From: Paracoccaceae bacterium
GTDB taxonomy: Bacteria > Pseudomonadota > Alphaproteobacteria > Rhodobacterales > Rhodobacteraceae
Reading direction: 5' to 3'
Length of the DNA stretch: 8,691 bases
Assembly (NCBI GenBank): GCA_003512825.1
Contig: DOOI01000183.1
Coordinates: 1 to 8,691 of the forward strand
Every line of letters starts with the position of its first letter. Within the stretch, counting starts at the first letter, position 1. Under the pieces are notes generated by a model, which was not told the DNA's origin, ran no database searches, and was given only the letters and a program-made list of their open reading frames with translations. This document shows, piece by piece, positions 1 through 7,306 of the stretch. The position numbers were made by a program, and so were the translations under genes.

Positions 1-1027
1 CTGCAAAGACCGCGAAATCATGCGTCATGATCCGCATACCTTGATTGAAGGGGCGCTGATCGCGTCTTTCGCGATGAACGCGCATGCCTGCTATATCTAT
101 ATTCGCGGCGAATACATCCGCGAGCGCGAGGCGCTTCAGGCCGCGATTGATGAGGCTTATGAAGCTGGCTTGTTGGGCAAGAATGCCGCCAAATCGGGCT
201 GGGATTTTGACCTATACCTGCATCACGGCGCCGGAGCCTATATCTGTGGTGAAGAAACCGCGCTGCTGGAGAGCCTTGAAGGCAAGAAAGGCATGCCGCG
301 CATGAAGCCGCCGTTTCCGGCGGGGTCAGGGCTTTATGGTTGCCCGACGACTGTGAATAATGTGGAATCCATTGCCGTGGTGCCGACGATCTTGCGCCGT
401 GGTCCGGAATGGTTTGCGGGTTTTGGGCGACCGAACAATGTCGGGACCAAGCTTTTTGCCATCTCGGGTCATGTGAACACGCCTTGCGTTGTCGAAGAGG
501 CCATGTCGATCACGTTTGAAGAACTGATCGAGAAGCATTGTGGCGGTATTCGCGGTGGTTGGGACAATCTTTTGGCGGTGATCCCTGGTGGATCGTCTGT
601 GCCTTGTGTGCGCGGCGAGAAGATGAAGGACGCCATCATGGACTTCGATTACCTGCGCTCCGAGCTGGGGTCTGGCCTTGGCACGGCGGCGGTGATCGTC
701 ATGGACAAGCAAACAGATATCATCAAGGCGATCTGGCGCTTGGCGAAGTTTTACAAGCACGAAAGCTGTGGACAATGCACGCCTTGCCGCGAGGGCACAG
801 GCTGGATGATGCGGGTGATGGAGCGTTTGGTCACTGGCGATGCTGAACCTGCGGAAATCGACATGTTGTTTGATGTCACCAAACAAGTTGAGGGCCACAC
901 GATTTGTGCGCTGGGGGATGCGGCGGCATGGCCTATTCAAGGGCTGATCCGCAACTTCCGCGACGTGATCGAGGAACGTATCGCGCATAAGCGCAGCAGT
1001 TCGCGCCGTCCGGTAGCGGCACGGTGA
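1..1027 (+). CDS. nuoF: NADH-quinone oxidoreductase subunit F (NuoF), 3' part; N-terminus outside window
   Basis: This is the flavoprotein subunit of complex I. It binds NADH and FMN and passes electrons to the N3 [4Fe-4S] cluster on the cytoplasmic side. The frame is open from base 2 ([10 protein letters not shown]), so the ATG at 20 is internal. Compared with alphaproteobacterial NuoF of about 430 residues, roughly 90-95 N-terminal residues are missing, including the glycine-rich nucleotide-binding motif expected upstream. The flavin-site segment [10 protein letters not shown] lies at 227-256 and is followed by the family segment [15 protein letters not shown]. The N3 ligands are the CGQCTPC cysteines (codons at 767, 776 and 785) and a distal cysteine (codon at 905) in [13 protein letters not shown]. 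The C-terminus is a short basic tail ending in VAAR. The TGA stop at 1025-1027 is followed 26 bases later by a small lipoprotein gene. Identification is by family motifs recalled from memory and is very secure. Confidence 0.98.
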   Translation, partial: CKDREIMRHDPHTLIEGALIASFAMNAHACYIYIRGEYIREREALQAAIDEAYEAGLLGKNAAKSGWDFDLYLHHGAGAYICGEETALLESLEGKKGMPRMKPPFPAGSGLYGCPTTVNNVESIAVVPTILRRGPEWFAGFGRPNNVGTKLFAISGHVNTPCVVEEAMSITFEELIEKHCGGIRGGWDNLLAVIPGGSSVPCVRGEKMKDAIMDFDYLRSELGSGLGTAAVIVMDKQTDIIKAIWRLAKFYKHESCGQCTPCREGTGWMMRVMERLVTGDAEPAEIDMLFDVTKQVEGHTICALGDAAAWPIQGLIRNFRDVIEERIAHKRSSSRRPVAAR

Positions 1028-1038
1028 GCGCAGCTTAC

Positions 1039-1045
1039 GGAAGGG
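1039..1045 (+). promoter_or_regulatory. Shine-Dalgarno site that decides the start of the first lipoprotein gene
   Basis: GGAAGGG lies 8 bases before the ATG at 1054. It favours that ATG over the in-frame GTG at 1024, which overlaps the nuoF stop and would add a 10-residue extension ([10 protein letters not shown]) in front of the lipoprotein signal. Confidence 0.6.
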
Positions 1046-1053
1046 TAGTGATC

Positions 1054-1425
1054 ATGCAAAGCGAGATGAAATTAGCAAAGCGGCTTGGACGGGTGATGCT
1101 CGTCGGCGCGGCGCTTGGCATGGTCGCTGGCTGTGGCAGCCTGAAGAATCTGACGCAGTCGTCGAGCAAACGCGTGTTGTTTGAAGGGCTGTATTACCCG
1201 GCACGGCTGTCACCCAATCGTGACGATCGCAAGGCCTTTACTGTGACGGTAAATCGCGCAGCCCAAGGCATTGAGGGCGCTCGTGAAGCTGGCCGCTATG
1301 AGGCGACCCGATATTGCATCGAGATTTATGGGCGGTCAGATGCGACTTGGACCGTCGGGCCGGATACCGAAGGGCTGGCCGTGGTTGATGATCAGCTGAT
1401 CTTGGCGGGGCGGTGCAAAGGATGA
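1054..1425 (+). CDS. Small lipoprotein of unknown function in the nuo operon (nuoF-nuoG interval)
   Basis: A 123-residue protein I do not recognise by name. The N-terminus is basic (K6, K9, R10, R13). It is followed by a hydrophobic stretch at 14-25 and a lipobox VAGC with the acylated cysteine at C27, so the protein should be an envelope-anchored lipoprotein facing the periplasm. The mature part is about 97 residues. It has an FTVTV strand-like segment at 62-66, an alanine-rich helix-like stretch at about 68-85, and two further cysteines, C88 and C121, that could form a disulphide. The start at 1054 has a good ribosome binding site. M5 (ATG at 1066) is a possible alternative, and the GTG at 1024 is less likely because it would push the signal inward. 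The gene sits 26 bases after nuoF and is presumably co-transcribed with it. A weak resemblance to the lipoprotein at 4338-4736 is noted among the findings. A role in complex I assembly is possible but is inferred from location only. Confidence 0.85.
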   Translation: MQSEMKLAKRLGRVMLVGAALGMVAGCGSLKNLTQSSSKRVLFEGLYYPARLSPNRDDRKAFTVTVNRAAQGIEGAREAGRYEATRYCIEIYGRSDATWTVGPDTEGLAVVDDQLILAGRCKG

Positions 1426-1547
1426 GAATTTCCCGCGACATCATCGGAGGTTCGGGGGGCTGTTATTGCATAGCAGCCGCTGACGTTTCCATGTGTCGCG
1501 CAGGGCGGGGCGCAGTGCCACGCAGCCTATCGGGAGATGTTCGATGA
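1422..1547 (+). CDS. Possible 41-residue ORF coupled to both neighbours
   Basis: The ATG at 1422 overlaps the upstream lipoprotein stop (ATGA, 1422-1425). The frame runs 41 codons and its TGA (1545-1547) overlaps the next gene's ATG (ATGA, 1544-1547). The peptide starts MRISRDIIGGSGGCYC, contains three cysteines (C14, C16, C25), and has an arginine- and glycine-rich C-terminal half. It has no signal peptide, no clear membrane helix and no family I recognise. The only upstream purine run, AAAGG at 1417-1421, abuts the ATG, so initiation would depend on translational coupling. The exact fit between two genes resembles the other ATGA junctions of the operon. A frame this short can arise by chance, and the same stretch holds a hairpin (1458-1478), so it may simply be spacer or leader. 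Confidence 0.25.
   Translation: MRISRDIIGGSGGCYCIAAADVSMCRAGRGAVPRSLSGDVR
1458..1478 (+). other. Hairpin in the nuoF-side intergenic spacer
   Basis: The arms GGCTGTTA (1458-1465) and TAGCAGCC (1471-1478) pair over 8 positions, one of them G-U, around a 5-base loop (TTGCA). No T-run follows, so an intrinsic terminator is unlikely. It sits in the longest gap between well-supported genes (1426-1543). It could act as an RNA processing or stability element or modulate read-through. No promoter is evident to me in the gap. Confidence 0.4.
1532..1536 (+). promoter_or_regulatory. Shine-Dalgarno site that decides the start at 1544
   Basis: GGGAG lies 7 bases before the ATG at 1544. It supports that start over the in-frame GTG at 1493, which would put 17 non-signal-like residues before the signal peptide. 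Confidence 0.6.
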
Positions 1548-1948
1548 AACAGTTGGTATTGGCCGCAGCGTTTATCGTGGGAGCAAGTGCGACGAGTGCA
1601 ACCGCGCTGCCTCCTTTGTCGCAGCAAGATGCGATTAATGAAGGGTTGCTGGCGGTTGGGATTGCCGATGAGATCCGCAAAAAATGCGACGCGATCGCGC
1701 CGCGTATGATCCGCGCGCTGACGTTTATGAATTCTTTGGAAAACAAAGCGAAGGCAATGGGTTACAGCGAGGCTGAAATCAAGGCTTATGTGACGAACAA
1801 GGCGGAGAAAGCCAAGATGCGCGCCAAGGGGGAGGCGTATCTCTCCAAGGCTGGTGTGATGAAGGACAATCCTTTGAGCTATTGCACGGTTGGCCGGGAT
1901 GAAGTGGCACGCGGGAGCCTGATCGGCTCCTTCTTGAGGGTGCGATGA
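1544..1948 (+). CDS. Exported small protein, DUF5333-like, unknown function
   Basis: A 134-residue protein. Residues 1-21 form a signal peptide (MKQLVLAAAF onward, with a probable cleavage site ATA|LPP), so the mature product should be periplasmic. The mature part is mostly helical and charged. It contains GLLAVGIADEIRKKCDA around C48, the segment GYSEAEIKAYVT at 73-84, a lysine-rich helix, and NPLSYCTVGRDEVA around C114. C48 and C114 are the only cysteines and could form a disulphide. From memory it resembles a Rhodobacterales family annotated DUF5333 found beside nuo genes; this needs a profile search. The start is fixed by GGGAG at 1532-1536. The stop overlaps the next gene by ATGA (1945-1948). 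The downstream gene product appears to be a divergent copy of this protein. Function is unknown; the nuo location suggests a link with complex I but does not prove it. Confidence 0.88.
   Translation: MKQLVLAAAFIVGASATSATALPPLSQQDAINEGLLAVGIADEIRKKCDAIAPRMIRALTFMNSLENKAKAMGYSEAEIKAYVTNKAEKAKMRAKGEAYLSKAGVMKDNPLSYCTVGRDEVARGSLIGSFLRVR
1936..1940 (+). promoter_or_regulatory. Ribosome binding site ahead of two adjacent ATG codons
   Basis: GAGGG lies 4 bases before the ATG at 1945 and 7 bases before the ATG at 1948. The second spacing is more usual, so translation may begin at 1948 (MRSVAAFF) rather than 1945 (MMRSV). The products differ by one residue in the signal peptide. Confidence 0.5.
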
Positions 1949-2316
1949 TGCGGAGTGTTGCGGCTTTTTTCCTGATGGCGGGTATCGCGCATGCGGAGGG
2001 GATCCCTGACGCTATTTATACCCATACGCTGGATCGGTTTTTGGCCGAGCAGATTGCCGGAGCCTGCGATGCCTACACGTTTGATCGTGAGGCCGCCGAT
2101 GCCGCAAGCAAAGCGGTGGAAGTGGCATCGGGGCTCTCGGAGACGGAATTGACGGCCCTTGCGACGCAGGTGCCGATGGAGCGTTTGGCGGCAGATGTCG
2201 CGGCGCTCTTTAAGGAACGCAAGATTGATGCGGGCAAGCCCGCGAGTTTCTGCCGGGCGGGGAAAGCGGAAATAGCCGCTAAAACCGCGACCGGAACTTA
2301 CCTGAAAGCGAAGTGA
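1945..2316 (+). CDS. Exported small protein, apparent divergent paralogue of the preceding gene product
   Basis: A 123-residue protein (122 if it starts at ATG 1948). Residues 1-17 form a short signal peptide ending AHA|EG, which predicts a periplasmic product. The mature region is alanine-rich and helical, with exactly two cysteines, C41 (GACDAYTF) and C103 (PASFCRAGKAEIA). The layout matches the upstream protein. Both share a CDA motif and a SExE(I/L) helix segment, and both end with a P-x-S-(Y/F)-C-x-x-G-x-x-E-(V/I)-A pattern exactly 20 residues from the C-terminus. The start overlaps the upstream stop (ATGA, 1945-1948), and the stop is 6 bases before nuoG, so it is coupled on the 5' side and probably co-transcribed with nuoG. 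I know no assigned function. A periplasmic partner or assembly factor of complex I is a guess based on position. Confidence 0.85.
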   Translation: MMRSVAAFFLMAGIAHAEGIPDAIYTHTLDRFLAEQIAGACDAYTFDREAADAASKAVEVASGLSETELTALATQVPMERLAADVAALFKERKIDAGKPASFCRAGKAEIAAKTATGTYLKAK

Positions 2317-2322
2317 GCTGAC

Positions 2323-4341
2323 ATGTCCGACCTCAAAAAGATCATCATCGACGGCCGCGAAGTAGAAGTGCCCGGTGCCATGACCCTGATCCAAGCCTGC
2401 GAAGAGGCGGGGATCGAGGTGCCGCGGTTCTGCTATCATGAGCGGTTGTCGATTGCCGGAAACTGCCGGATGTGTCTGGTTGAGGTTGTTGGCGGTCCGC
2501 CCAAGCCTGCTGCGTCTTGTGCGATGCAGGTGCGAGATTTGCGCCCCGGCCCGGAAGGCCAGCCGCCAGTTGTGAAGACGAATTCGCCGATGGTGAAGAA
2601 GGCGCGCGAAGGGGTTATGGAGTTTCTCCTGATCAACCATCCGTTGGATTGCCCAATTTGTGACCAAGGCGGCGAATGCGATCTGCAAGACCAAGCCATG
2701 GCTTATGGTTTGGCCGATACGCGTTATCGTGAGCCCAAGCGGGCGTCTGAAGATCTTAACCTTGGGCCATTGGTGGCAACGACCATGACGCGGTGCATTT
2801 CCTGCACGCGCTGTGTGCGCTTCACCTCGGAAGTGGCAGGCATCACCCAAATGGGCCAGACGGGCCGTGGCGAGGACAGCGAGATTACCAGCTACCTCAA
2901 CCAAACGCTCGATTCCAATTTGCAGGGCAATATCATCGACTTGTGCCCCGTGGGTGCGCTTACGTCGAAGCCATACGCCTTTACTGCGCGGCCTTGGGAA
3001 CTGACCAAGACCGAGACGATTGACGTGATGGATGCGCTTGGCGCGAACATTCGGGTGGATACCAAGGGCCGCGAAGTGATGCGGATTTTGCCACGCAACC
3101 ATGACGGTGTGAACGAAGAGTGGATTTCTGACAAAACGCGGTTTGTCTGGGATGGTCTGCGCCGCCAGAGGCTCGACACGCCTTATATTCGCGAGAATGG
3201 CAAGTTGCGGAAGGCCACTTGGGGCGAGGCGCTGGAAAAAACGGCGGGTGCGCTCAAAGGGGCCAAGAAAGTTGCTGGTCTTGTTGGGGATTTGGCGCCT
3301 GTTGAAGCGGTGTTCGCGCTGAAGTCCTTGGTGGAAGGGCTGGGTGGCTCTGTGGAGTGCCGGACCGACAGCGCGCGTCTGCCTGCCGGAAACCGCTCGG
3401 GATATGTGGGCACTGCGACGATCGAAGATATTGATACTGCAAAGTATATCCTGATCATTGGCAGCAATCCGCGTGATGAAGCCCCGGTACTCAATGCGCG
3501 CATTCGCAAGGCGTGGAGCAAAGGGGCCAATTTGGCGCTTGTCGGCGCAGCGGTAGACCTGACCTATGAATATGTGCACATGGGAACGGATCGTGCGGCG
3601 TTGCAGGATCTGTTGGCAAGGGATTACGACGCGGTCAAAGATCTGCCGTCAGTGGTTGTGCTGGGCCAAGGTGCGGTGAATGAAGCGGATGGCGCAGCGG
3701 TGCTGGCCGCGGCACAAGCCCTAGCAGAAAAGACCAACTCTGGCTTTATGGTTTTGCATACAGCGGCCGCTCGTGTGGGGGCCTTGGATGTCGGTGCTGT
3801 GACCGAAGGCGGAATGGCCGCGGCCATTGATGGTGCGGATGTGATTTATTCGCTTGGTGCGGACGAGGTGGAGATCTCGGCTGGCGCAACAGTGATTTAT
3901 CAAGGCAGCCATGGGGATCGCGGCGCGCATCGCGCGGATATCATTCTGCCTGCGGCCGCTTATACCGAAGAAAACGGCTTGTTCGTGAACACGGAAGGCC
4001 GCCCGCAGCTGGCCTTCCGGGCAGGGTTTGCGCCCGGCGAAGCCAAAGAAAACTGGGCTATTTTGCGGGCTTTGTCTGCGGAGTTGGGGGCTACGCAGCC
4101 TTGGGACAGTCTGGCGGCGCTGCGGGTGGCGCTGGTGGCGGCGGTGCCGCATTTGGGTGATGTGGATGAGGTGCCTGAGAATGCTTGGGTGGCTGAGGCG
4201 CAAGGCAAGTTGGGGTCTGCGTCATTCCGCAATGCGATACGGGATTTTTATCTGACAAACCCGATTGCGCGCGCGTCAAGCTTGATGGCAGAGCTGTCCT
4301 CTAACGCTCTGGCTCGGGTTCGGGGAATGGCCGCCGAATGA
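2323..4341 (+). CDS. nuoG: NADH-quinone oxidoreductase subunit G (NuoG)
   Basis: This is the large iron-sulphur subunit of the complex I peripheral arm, 672 residues. It relays electrons from NuoF towards NuoI. The N-terminal ferredoxin-like domain carries the N1b [2Fe-2S] ligands C37, C48, C51 and C66. Next come the N5 ligands H106, C110, C113 and C119 ([14 protein letters not shown]) and the N4 ligands C158, C161, C164 and C208 (CISCTRC, later DLCPVGAL). The rest is a molybdopterin-oxidoreductase-like domain that has lost cofactor chemistry, including the [19 protein letters not shown] and [21 protein letters not shown] segments. No CxxCxxxC motif follows residue 208, so the extra N7 cluster known from E. 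coli and Thermus is absent, as in mitochondrial and Paracoccus-type enzymes. The length fits the alphaproteobacterial form. The start ATG at 2323 gives the canonical beginning [13 protein letters not shown]; its ribosome site (AAGTGAG, 2311-2317) is weak. The stop overlaps the next gene by ATGA (4338-4341). Confidence 0.99.
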   Translation: MSDLKKIIIDGREVEVPGAMTLIQACEEAGIEVPRFCYHERLSIAGNCRMCLVEVVGGPPKPAASCAMQVRDLRPGPEGQPPVVKTNSPMVKKAREGVMEFLLINHPLDCPICDQGGECDLQDQAMAYGLADTRYREPKRASEDLNLGPLVATTMTRCISCTRCVRFTSEVAGITQMGQTGRGEDSEITSYLNQTLDSNLQGNIIDLCPVGALTSKPYAFTARPWELTKTETIDVMDALGANIRVDTKGREVMRILPRNHDGVNEEWISDKTRFVWDGLRRQRLDTPYIRENGKLRKATWGEALEKTAGALKGAKKVAGLVGDLAPVEAVFALKSLVEGLGGSVECRTDSARLPAGNRSGYVGTATIEDIDTAKYILIIGSNPRDEAPVLNARIRKAWSKGANLALVGAAVDLTYEYVHMGTDRAALQDLLARDYDAVKDLPSVVVLGQGAVNEADGAAVLAAAQALAEKTNSGFMVLHTAAARVGALDVGAVTEGGMAAAIDGADVIYSLGADEVEISAGATVIYQGSHGDRGAHRADIILPAAAYTEENGLFVNTEGRPQLAFRAGFAPGEAKENWAILRALSAELGATQPWDSLAALRVALVAAVPHLGDVDEVPENAWVAEAQGKLGSASFRNAIRDFYLTNPIARASSLMAELSSNALARVRGMAAE

Positions 4342-4736
4342 AACGTGTGCGCCCCTCCCTTTTTGCGCTGGGTGCCTTTCTGGCACTGGCGGGCTGCGTG
4401 CAAGCGCAGCCGGATGGAGGCGCGTCGGCCCCGATCTATGGGGGGGTCGAGACCATTCTGTTGGATGGGGCTTTGGTGAATTTCCGCGTTGTTGTGGAGA
4501 ATGCACGCAGTGAGGGCGATGTGGCGGATTATGCGGAATGTGCCGCAGCCCAATATGCGCTGATCCGAGGATTTGGGTTTGCGCGCCATATCAAGACAGA
4601 TGTGGCGCTGACCAATGGACGGTGGCAAGGAGACGCGGTTTACACCATCTCTCCGGCCTTGCCCGAAGGGCTAAAGACAATCGACGCGGAGGTCGTAACT
4701 GCGGCCTGCGCGGAAAACGGAATACCGATGGTTTGA
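4338..4736 (+). CDS. Small lipoprotein of unknown function between nuoG and nuoH
   Basis: A 132-residue protein with a basic start (MKRVRPS), a hydrophobic core at 8-19 and a lipobox LAGC with C20. This predicts a lipoprotein anchored in the envelope with a mature part of about 113 residues. After a proline/glycine linker come a strand-like FRVVVENA segment (49-56), an alanine-rich helix around the cysteine C68, a [16 protein letters not shown] strand region (94-109) and a second cysteine, C124, near the C-terminus. Two cysteines outside the lipobox could form a disulphide. The start overlaps the nuoG stop (ATGA), and nuoH begins 8 bases after its stop, so expression with complex I is nearly certain. 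I do not recognise a named family. It shares a faint pattern with the lipoprotein at 1054-1425. Function is unknown. Confidence 0.87.
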   Translation: MKRVRPSLFALGAFLALAGCVQAQPDGGASAPIYGGVETILLDGALVNFRVVVENARSEGDVADYAECAAAQYALIRGFGFARHIKTDVALTNGRWQGDAVYTISPALPEGLKTIDAEVVTAACAENGIPMV

Positions 4737-4744
4737 GGGACTAG

Positions 4745-5782
4745 ATGGCTGACTTCTTTACCACACCTGCCGGGATCGCAGTTCTCATCGTGGCGCAATG
4801 CCTTGCGGTGGTTGCTTTTGTGATGATCTCGCTCCTGTTCCTCGTCTATGGCGACCGGAAAATCTGGGCGGCGGTGCAGATGCGCCGTGGACCGAACGTT
4901 GTGGGGGCTTACGGGCTTTTGCAGACGGTGGCGGATGCGCTGAAATACGTGGTGAAGGAAGTGGTGGTGCCCGCAGGCGCGGATCGCCCGGTCTTCTTTC
5001 TGGCGCCGATGCTGTCGTTCGTCTTGGCGCTCATTGCTTGGGCCGTGATCCCATTTGCGGATGGCTGGGTGCTGTCTGATATCAACGTGGCGATCCTGTA
5101 TGTCTTCGCGGTCTCCTCCTTGGAGGTGTATGGCGTGATCATGGGCGGGTGGGCTTCGAACTCGAAATACCCCTTCCTCGGTTCGCTCCGCTCGGCGGCG
5201 CAGATGATTTCTTATGAAGTTTCGCTCGGCCTGATCATCATCGGCATCATCCTATCGACGGGATCGATGAATTTCGGCGAGATCGTGCGCGCGCAAGACA
5301 CTGGCTATGGGTTCTTTGGGTGGTATTGGTTGCCGCATTTCCCGATGGTCTTCCTGTTCTTTATCTCGGCCTTGGCTGAGACGAACCGCCCGCCCTTTGA
5401 CCTTCCGGAAGCGGAGTCCGAATTGGTGGCCGGATATCAGGTGGAATATTCCTCGACGCCGTTCCTGTTGTTCATGGCTGGGGAATATATCGCGATTTTC
5501 CTGATGTGCGCTTTGACGACGCTGTTGTTCTTTGGCGGCTGGCTGTCGCCTATTCCGGGGCTGCCGGATGGGGCGCTTTGGATGGTTGCGAAGATGGCGT
5601 TCTTCTTCTTCATGTTCGCAATGGTGAAGGCCGTTGTGCCGCGTTACCGCTACGACCAATTGATGCGGATCGGTTGGAAAGTCTTTCTGCCGCTGTCGTT
5701 GGCATGGGTTGTGGTGATCGCGTTTTTGGCAAAATTTGAAGTGCTGGGTGCCTTTTGGGCCCGCTACACGATGGGGGGCTGA
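4745..5782 (+). CDS. nuoH: NADH-quinone oxidoreductase subunit H (NuoH)
   Basis: A 345-residue multi-span membrane subunit (ND1 homologue) that, with the peripheral arm, forms the quinone-binding chamber and links it to the proton channels. Eight hydrophobic segments are expected; clear ones lie at about 10-34, 85-103, 115-135, 158-172, 199-211, 238-264, 276-299 and 313-330. Family signatures are visible: [20 protein letters not shown] at 35-54, SYEVS with E158, the loop [19 protein letters not shown] at 212-230 that lines the quinone site, and [13 protein letters not shown] at 300-312. A ribosome site GAGGGA (4735-4740) precedes the ATG by 4 bases and overlaps the previous stop codon. The stop is 5 bases before nuoI. 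Length and motifs are normal for the family. Confidence 0.99.
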   Translation: MADFFTTPAGIAVLIVAQCLAVVAFVMISLLFLVYGDRKIWAAVQMRRGPNVVGAYGLLQTVADALKYVVKEVVVPAGADRPVFFLAPMLSFVLALIAWAVIPFADGWVLSDINVAILYVFAVSSLEVYGVIMGGWASNSKYPFLGSLRSAAQMISYEVSLGLIIIGIILSTGSMNFGEIVRAQDTGYGFFGWYWLPHFPMVFLFFISALAETNRPPFDLPEAESELVAGYQVEYSSTPFLLFMAGEYIAIFLMCALTTLLFFGGWLSPIPGLPDGALWMVAKMAFFFFMFAMVKAVVPRYRYDQLMRIGWKVFLPLSLAWVVVIAFLAKFEVLGAFWARYTMGG

Positions 5783-5787
5783 TCGAC

Positions 5788-6282
5788 ATGGCCAATATCG
5801 ATTATGGGCGCGCAGTTGGGTATTTCTTGCTGTCGGACTTCTGGAAGGGCTTTGGCCTTGGCCTCAAGTATTTCTTCGCGCCAAAGGCGACGTTGAACTA
5901 TCCGCATGAAAAAGGCCCGCTCAGCCCTCGGTTTCGGGGCGAGCATGCGCTGCGCCGCTATGCCAATGGGGAGGAGCGGTGCATTGCGTGCAAGCTGTGC
6001 GAAGCGATTTGTCCAGCACAGGCGATCACCATCGACGCAGAACCCCGCGAAGACGGATCGCGCCGCACCACGCGCTATGACATCGACATGACCAAATGCA
6101 TCTATTGCGGCTTCTGTCAGGAAGCCTGCCCGGTGGATGCGATTGTGGAAGGCCCGAATTTCGAGTTTTCGACCGAGACACGGGAAGAGTTGTTTTATAA
6201 CAAGGACCGCCTTTTGGCAAATGGCGAGCGGTGGGAAGCCGAGATCGCAAGAAACCTAGAGATGGATGCTCCTTACCGATGA
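5788..6282 (+). CDS. nuoI: NADH-quinone oxidoreductase subunit I (NuoI)
   Basis: A 164-residue 8Fe ferredoxin-type subunit (TYKY homologue) that connects the NuoG clusters to the terminal cluster near the quinone site. The amphipathic N-terminus ([13 protein letters not shown]) lies against the membrane. Two CxxCxxCxxxC motifs give clusters N6a and N6b: C65, C68, C71, C75 ([11 protein letters not shown]) and C104, C107, C110, C114 ([11 protein letters not shown]). By family knowledge, the last cysteine of each motif binds the other cluster. The ATG at 5788 gives the usual start [18 protein letters not shown]. The in-frame TTG at 5755 lies inside nuoH and would add 11 residues unlike the family, so I rejected it. 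A G-run at 5773-5778 may serve as the ribosome site. The stop overlaps the CMD-like gene by ATGA (6279-6282). Confidence 0.98.
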   Translation: MANIDYGRAVGYFLLSDFWKGFGLGLKYFFAPKATLNYPHEKGPLSPRFRGEHALRRYANGEERCIACKLCEAICPAQAITIDAEPREDGSRRTTRYDIDMTKCIYCGFCQEACPVDAIVEGPNFEFSTETREELFYNKDRLLANGERWEAEIARNLEMDAPYR

Positions 6283-6686
6283 ACGACACTTTGAACCCTT
6301 TCGAGCTGATGATGCAGCAGGCGCAAGCTATGGCGAAGTCGATCAACCCCGCGCTTGAATCTTTCAATCCGAAAGACTTTGAGGCGCTTTGGCCGACGAT
6401 GCCGAAAGAGTTCATGGAAATGATGTTTGGCAAAGGCCTGTCGAAAGATGGGCTGGATGCCAAGACCCGGCTTTTGTTGACCCTGTCAGGACTGACTATG
6501 CAGGGCGCACAGAATGAAGGGGGGCTTCGGCTGACGGTGCGCCATGCGCTGGAAGCGGGAGCGACTAAGGATGAAGTGGCTGGAACCATTGCCCATATGG
6601 TGGTGTTTGCCGGCATTCCGAGCATGACCCGAGCGATGGAAATCGCGCGCGATGTCATGGGCGCAAAAGGGGAAGAAGTGAAATGA
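6279..6686 (+). CDS. Carboxymuconolactone decarboxylase (CMD/AhpD-fold)-like protein, cysteine-free
   Basis: A 135-residue soluble protein. The core at about 58-125 fits the CMD family: [14 protein letters not shown], then [14 protein letters not shown] at 87-100, then [11 protein letters not shown] at 104-114. Members of this fold include gamma-carboxymuconolactone decarboxylase and the AhpD-type alkylhydroperoxidases, which use a CxxC pair. This protein has no cysteine at all, so AhpD-type thiol chemistry is ruled out. By my alignment, the histidine usual in the eLxxH segment is replaced by T86, while H106 in the IAHM segment remains. The N-terminal extension (1-57) is methionine-rich with a likely helix ([15 protein letters not shown]). 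There is no signal peptide or membrane span, so it should be cytosolic. It overlaps nuoI by ATGA and nuoJ by ATGA (6683-6686), which suggests tight coupling. The exact activity is unknown; it may be a catalytically altered or structural member. Confidence 0.87.
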   Translation: MNDTLNPFELMMQQAQAMAKSINPALESFNPKDFEALWPTMPKEFMEMMFGKGLSKDGLDAKTRLLLTLSGLTMQGAQNEGGLRLTVRHALEAGATKDEVAGTIAHMVVFAGIPSMTRAMEIARDVMGAKGEEVK

Positions 6687-7291
6687 GCATCGCGGCACTG
6701 GCGTTTTATCTTTTCGCCGCATCGGCGTTGGCGGGTGGGTTCTTTACGGTTGTGAGCCGCAATCCGGTGCATTCGGTGCTTTGGTTGATCTTGGCGTTTT
6801 TGAGCGCGGCGGGGCTGTTTGTGCTGTTGGGCGCAGAGTTCGTCGCCATGCTGCTGATCATTGTCTATGTCGGCGCGGTGGCGGTGTTGTTCCTTTTCGT
6901 CGTGATGATGCTCGACGTGGATTTCGCCGAGTTGAAGGCCGAAATGACCAAGTATATGCCATTGGCCTTGTTAATCGGCGTGGTGATCTTGATGCAATTG
7001 GGGCTGGCTTACGGCGTGTGGGAAACTGCGGATGGTGCCACTGCCGCGCGCACAGCAATTGCGCCGGAGGGTGTAGAGAACACAGCCGCTTTGGGGCTGT
7101 TGATCTACGACCGTTATTTCCTGATTTTCCAACTTTCAGGCCTCATCCTGTTGGTGGCGATGATCGGGGCAATCGTTTTGACATTGCGCCACCGCAAAGA
7201 CGTGAAGCGACAGAACGTCTTGGCTCAGATGTGGCGGGATCCGGCGAAGGCGATGGAGTTGAAGGACGTGAAACCGGGGCAGGGGCTCTGA
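6683..7291 (+). CDS. nuoJ: NADH-quinone oxidoreductase subunit J (NuoJ)
   Basis: A 202-residue membrane subunit (ND6 homologue) at the joint between the quinone cavity and the antiporter-like subunits. Five hydrophobic segments are visible at about 4-23, 30-50, 53-77, 92-112 and 146-168. Signatures are [20 protein letters not shown], the membrane glutamate E52 in [11 protein letters not shown], and the third helix with Y62 in [18 protein letters not shown], which in known structures contains a conformationally mobile pi-bulge. The hydrophilic tail after 168 is basic and predicted cytosolic. The start overlaps the CMD-like stop (ATGA), with the ribosome site GGGGA at 6669-6673. A gap of 90 bases follows before nuoK. 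Length is normal for Rhodobacterales NuoJ. Confidence 0.98.
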   Translation: MSIAALAFYLFAASALAGGFFTVVSRNPVHSVLWLILAFLSAAGLFVLLGAEFVAMLLIIVYVGAVAVLFLFVVMMLDVDFAELKAEMTKYMPLALLIGVVILMQLGLAYGVWETADGATAARTAIAPEGVENTAALGLLIYDRYFLIFQLSGLILLVAMIGAIVLTLRHRKDVKRQNVLAQMWRDPAKAMELKDVKPGQGL

Positions 7292-7306
7292 TCCACGTTG
7301 GAATTT

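Noticed and set aside
326..988. Antisense frame of 220 codons opposite nuoF
   Set aside because: It is the complement of conserved NuoF sequence, with no family motif and no plausible ribosome site.
1024..1053. GTG at 1024 as start of the first lipoprotein, overlapping the nuoF stop
   Set aside because: It would add ten residues before the signal sequence. The ATG at 1054 has a well-spaced GGAAGGG and gives a normal lipoprotein signal.
1879..3579. Long open antisense frame of 566 codons
   Set aside because: It lies opposite nuoG and the upstream small gene. The translation is rich in R, H and Q with no recognisable domain, as expected for the complement of a coding strand with strong codon bias. 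The + strand genes are certain.
6026..6772. Antisense frame of 248 codons across nuoI, the CMD-like gene and nuoJ
   Set aside because: It crosses three supported genes and its product resembles no family; it is a codon-bias shadow.
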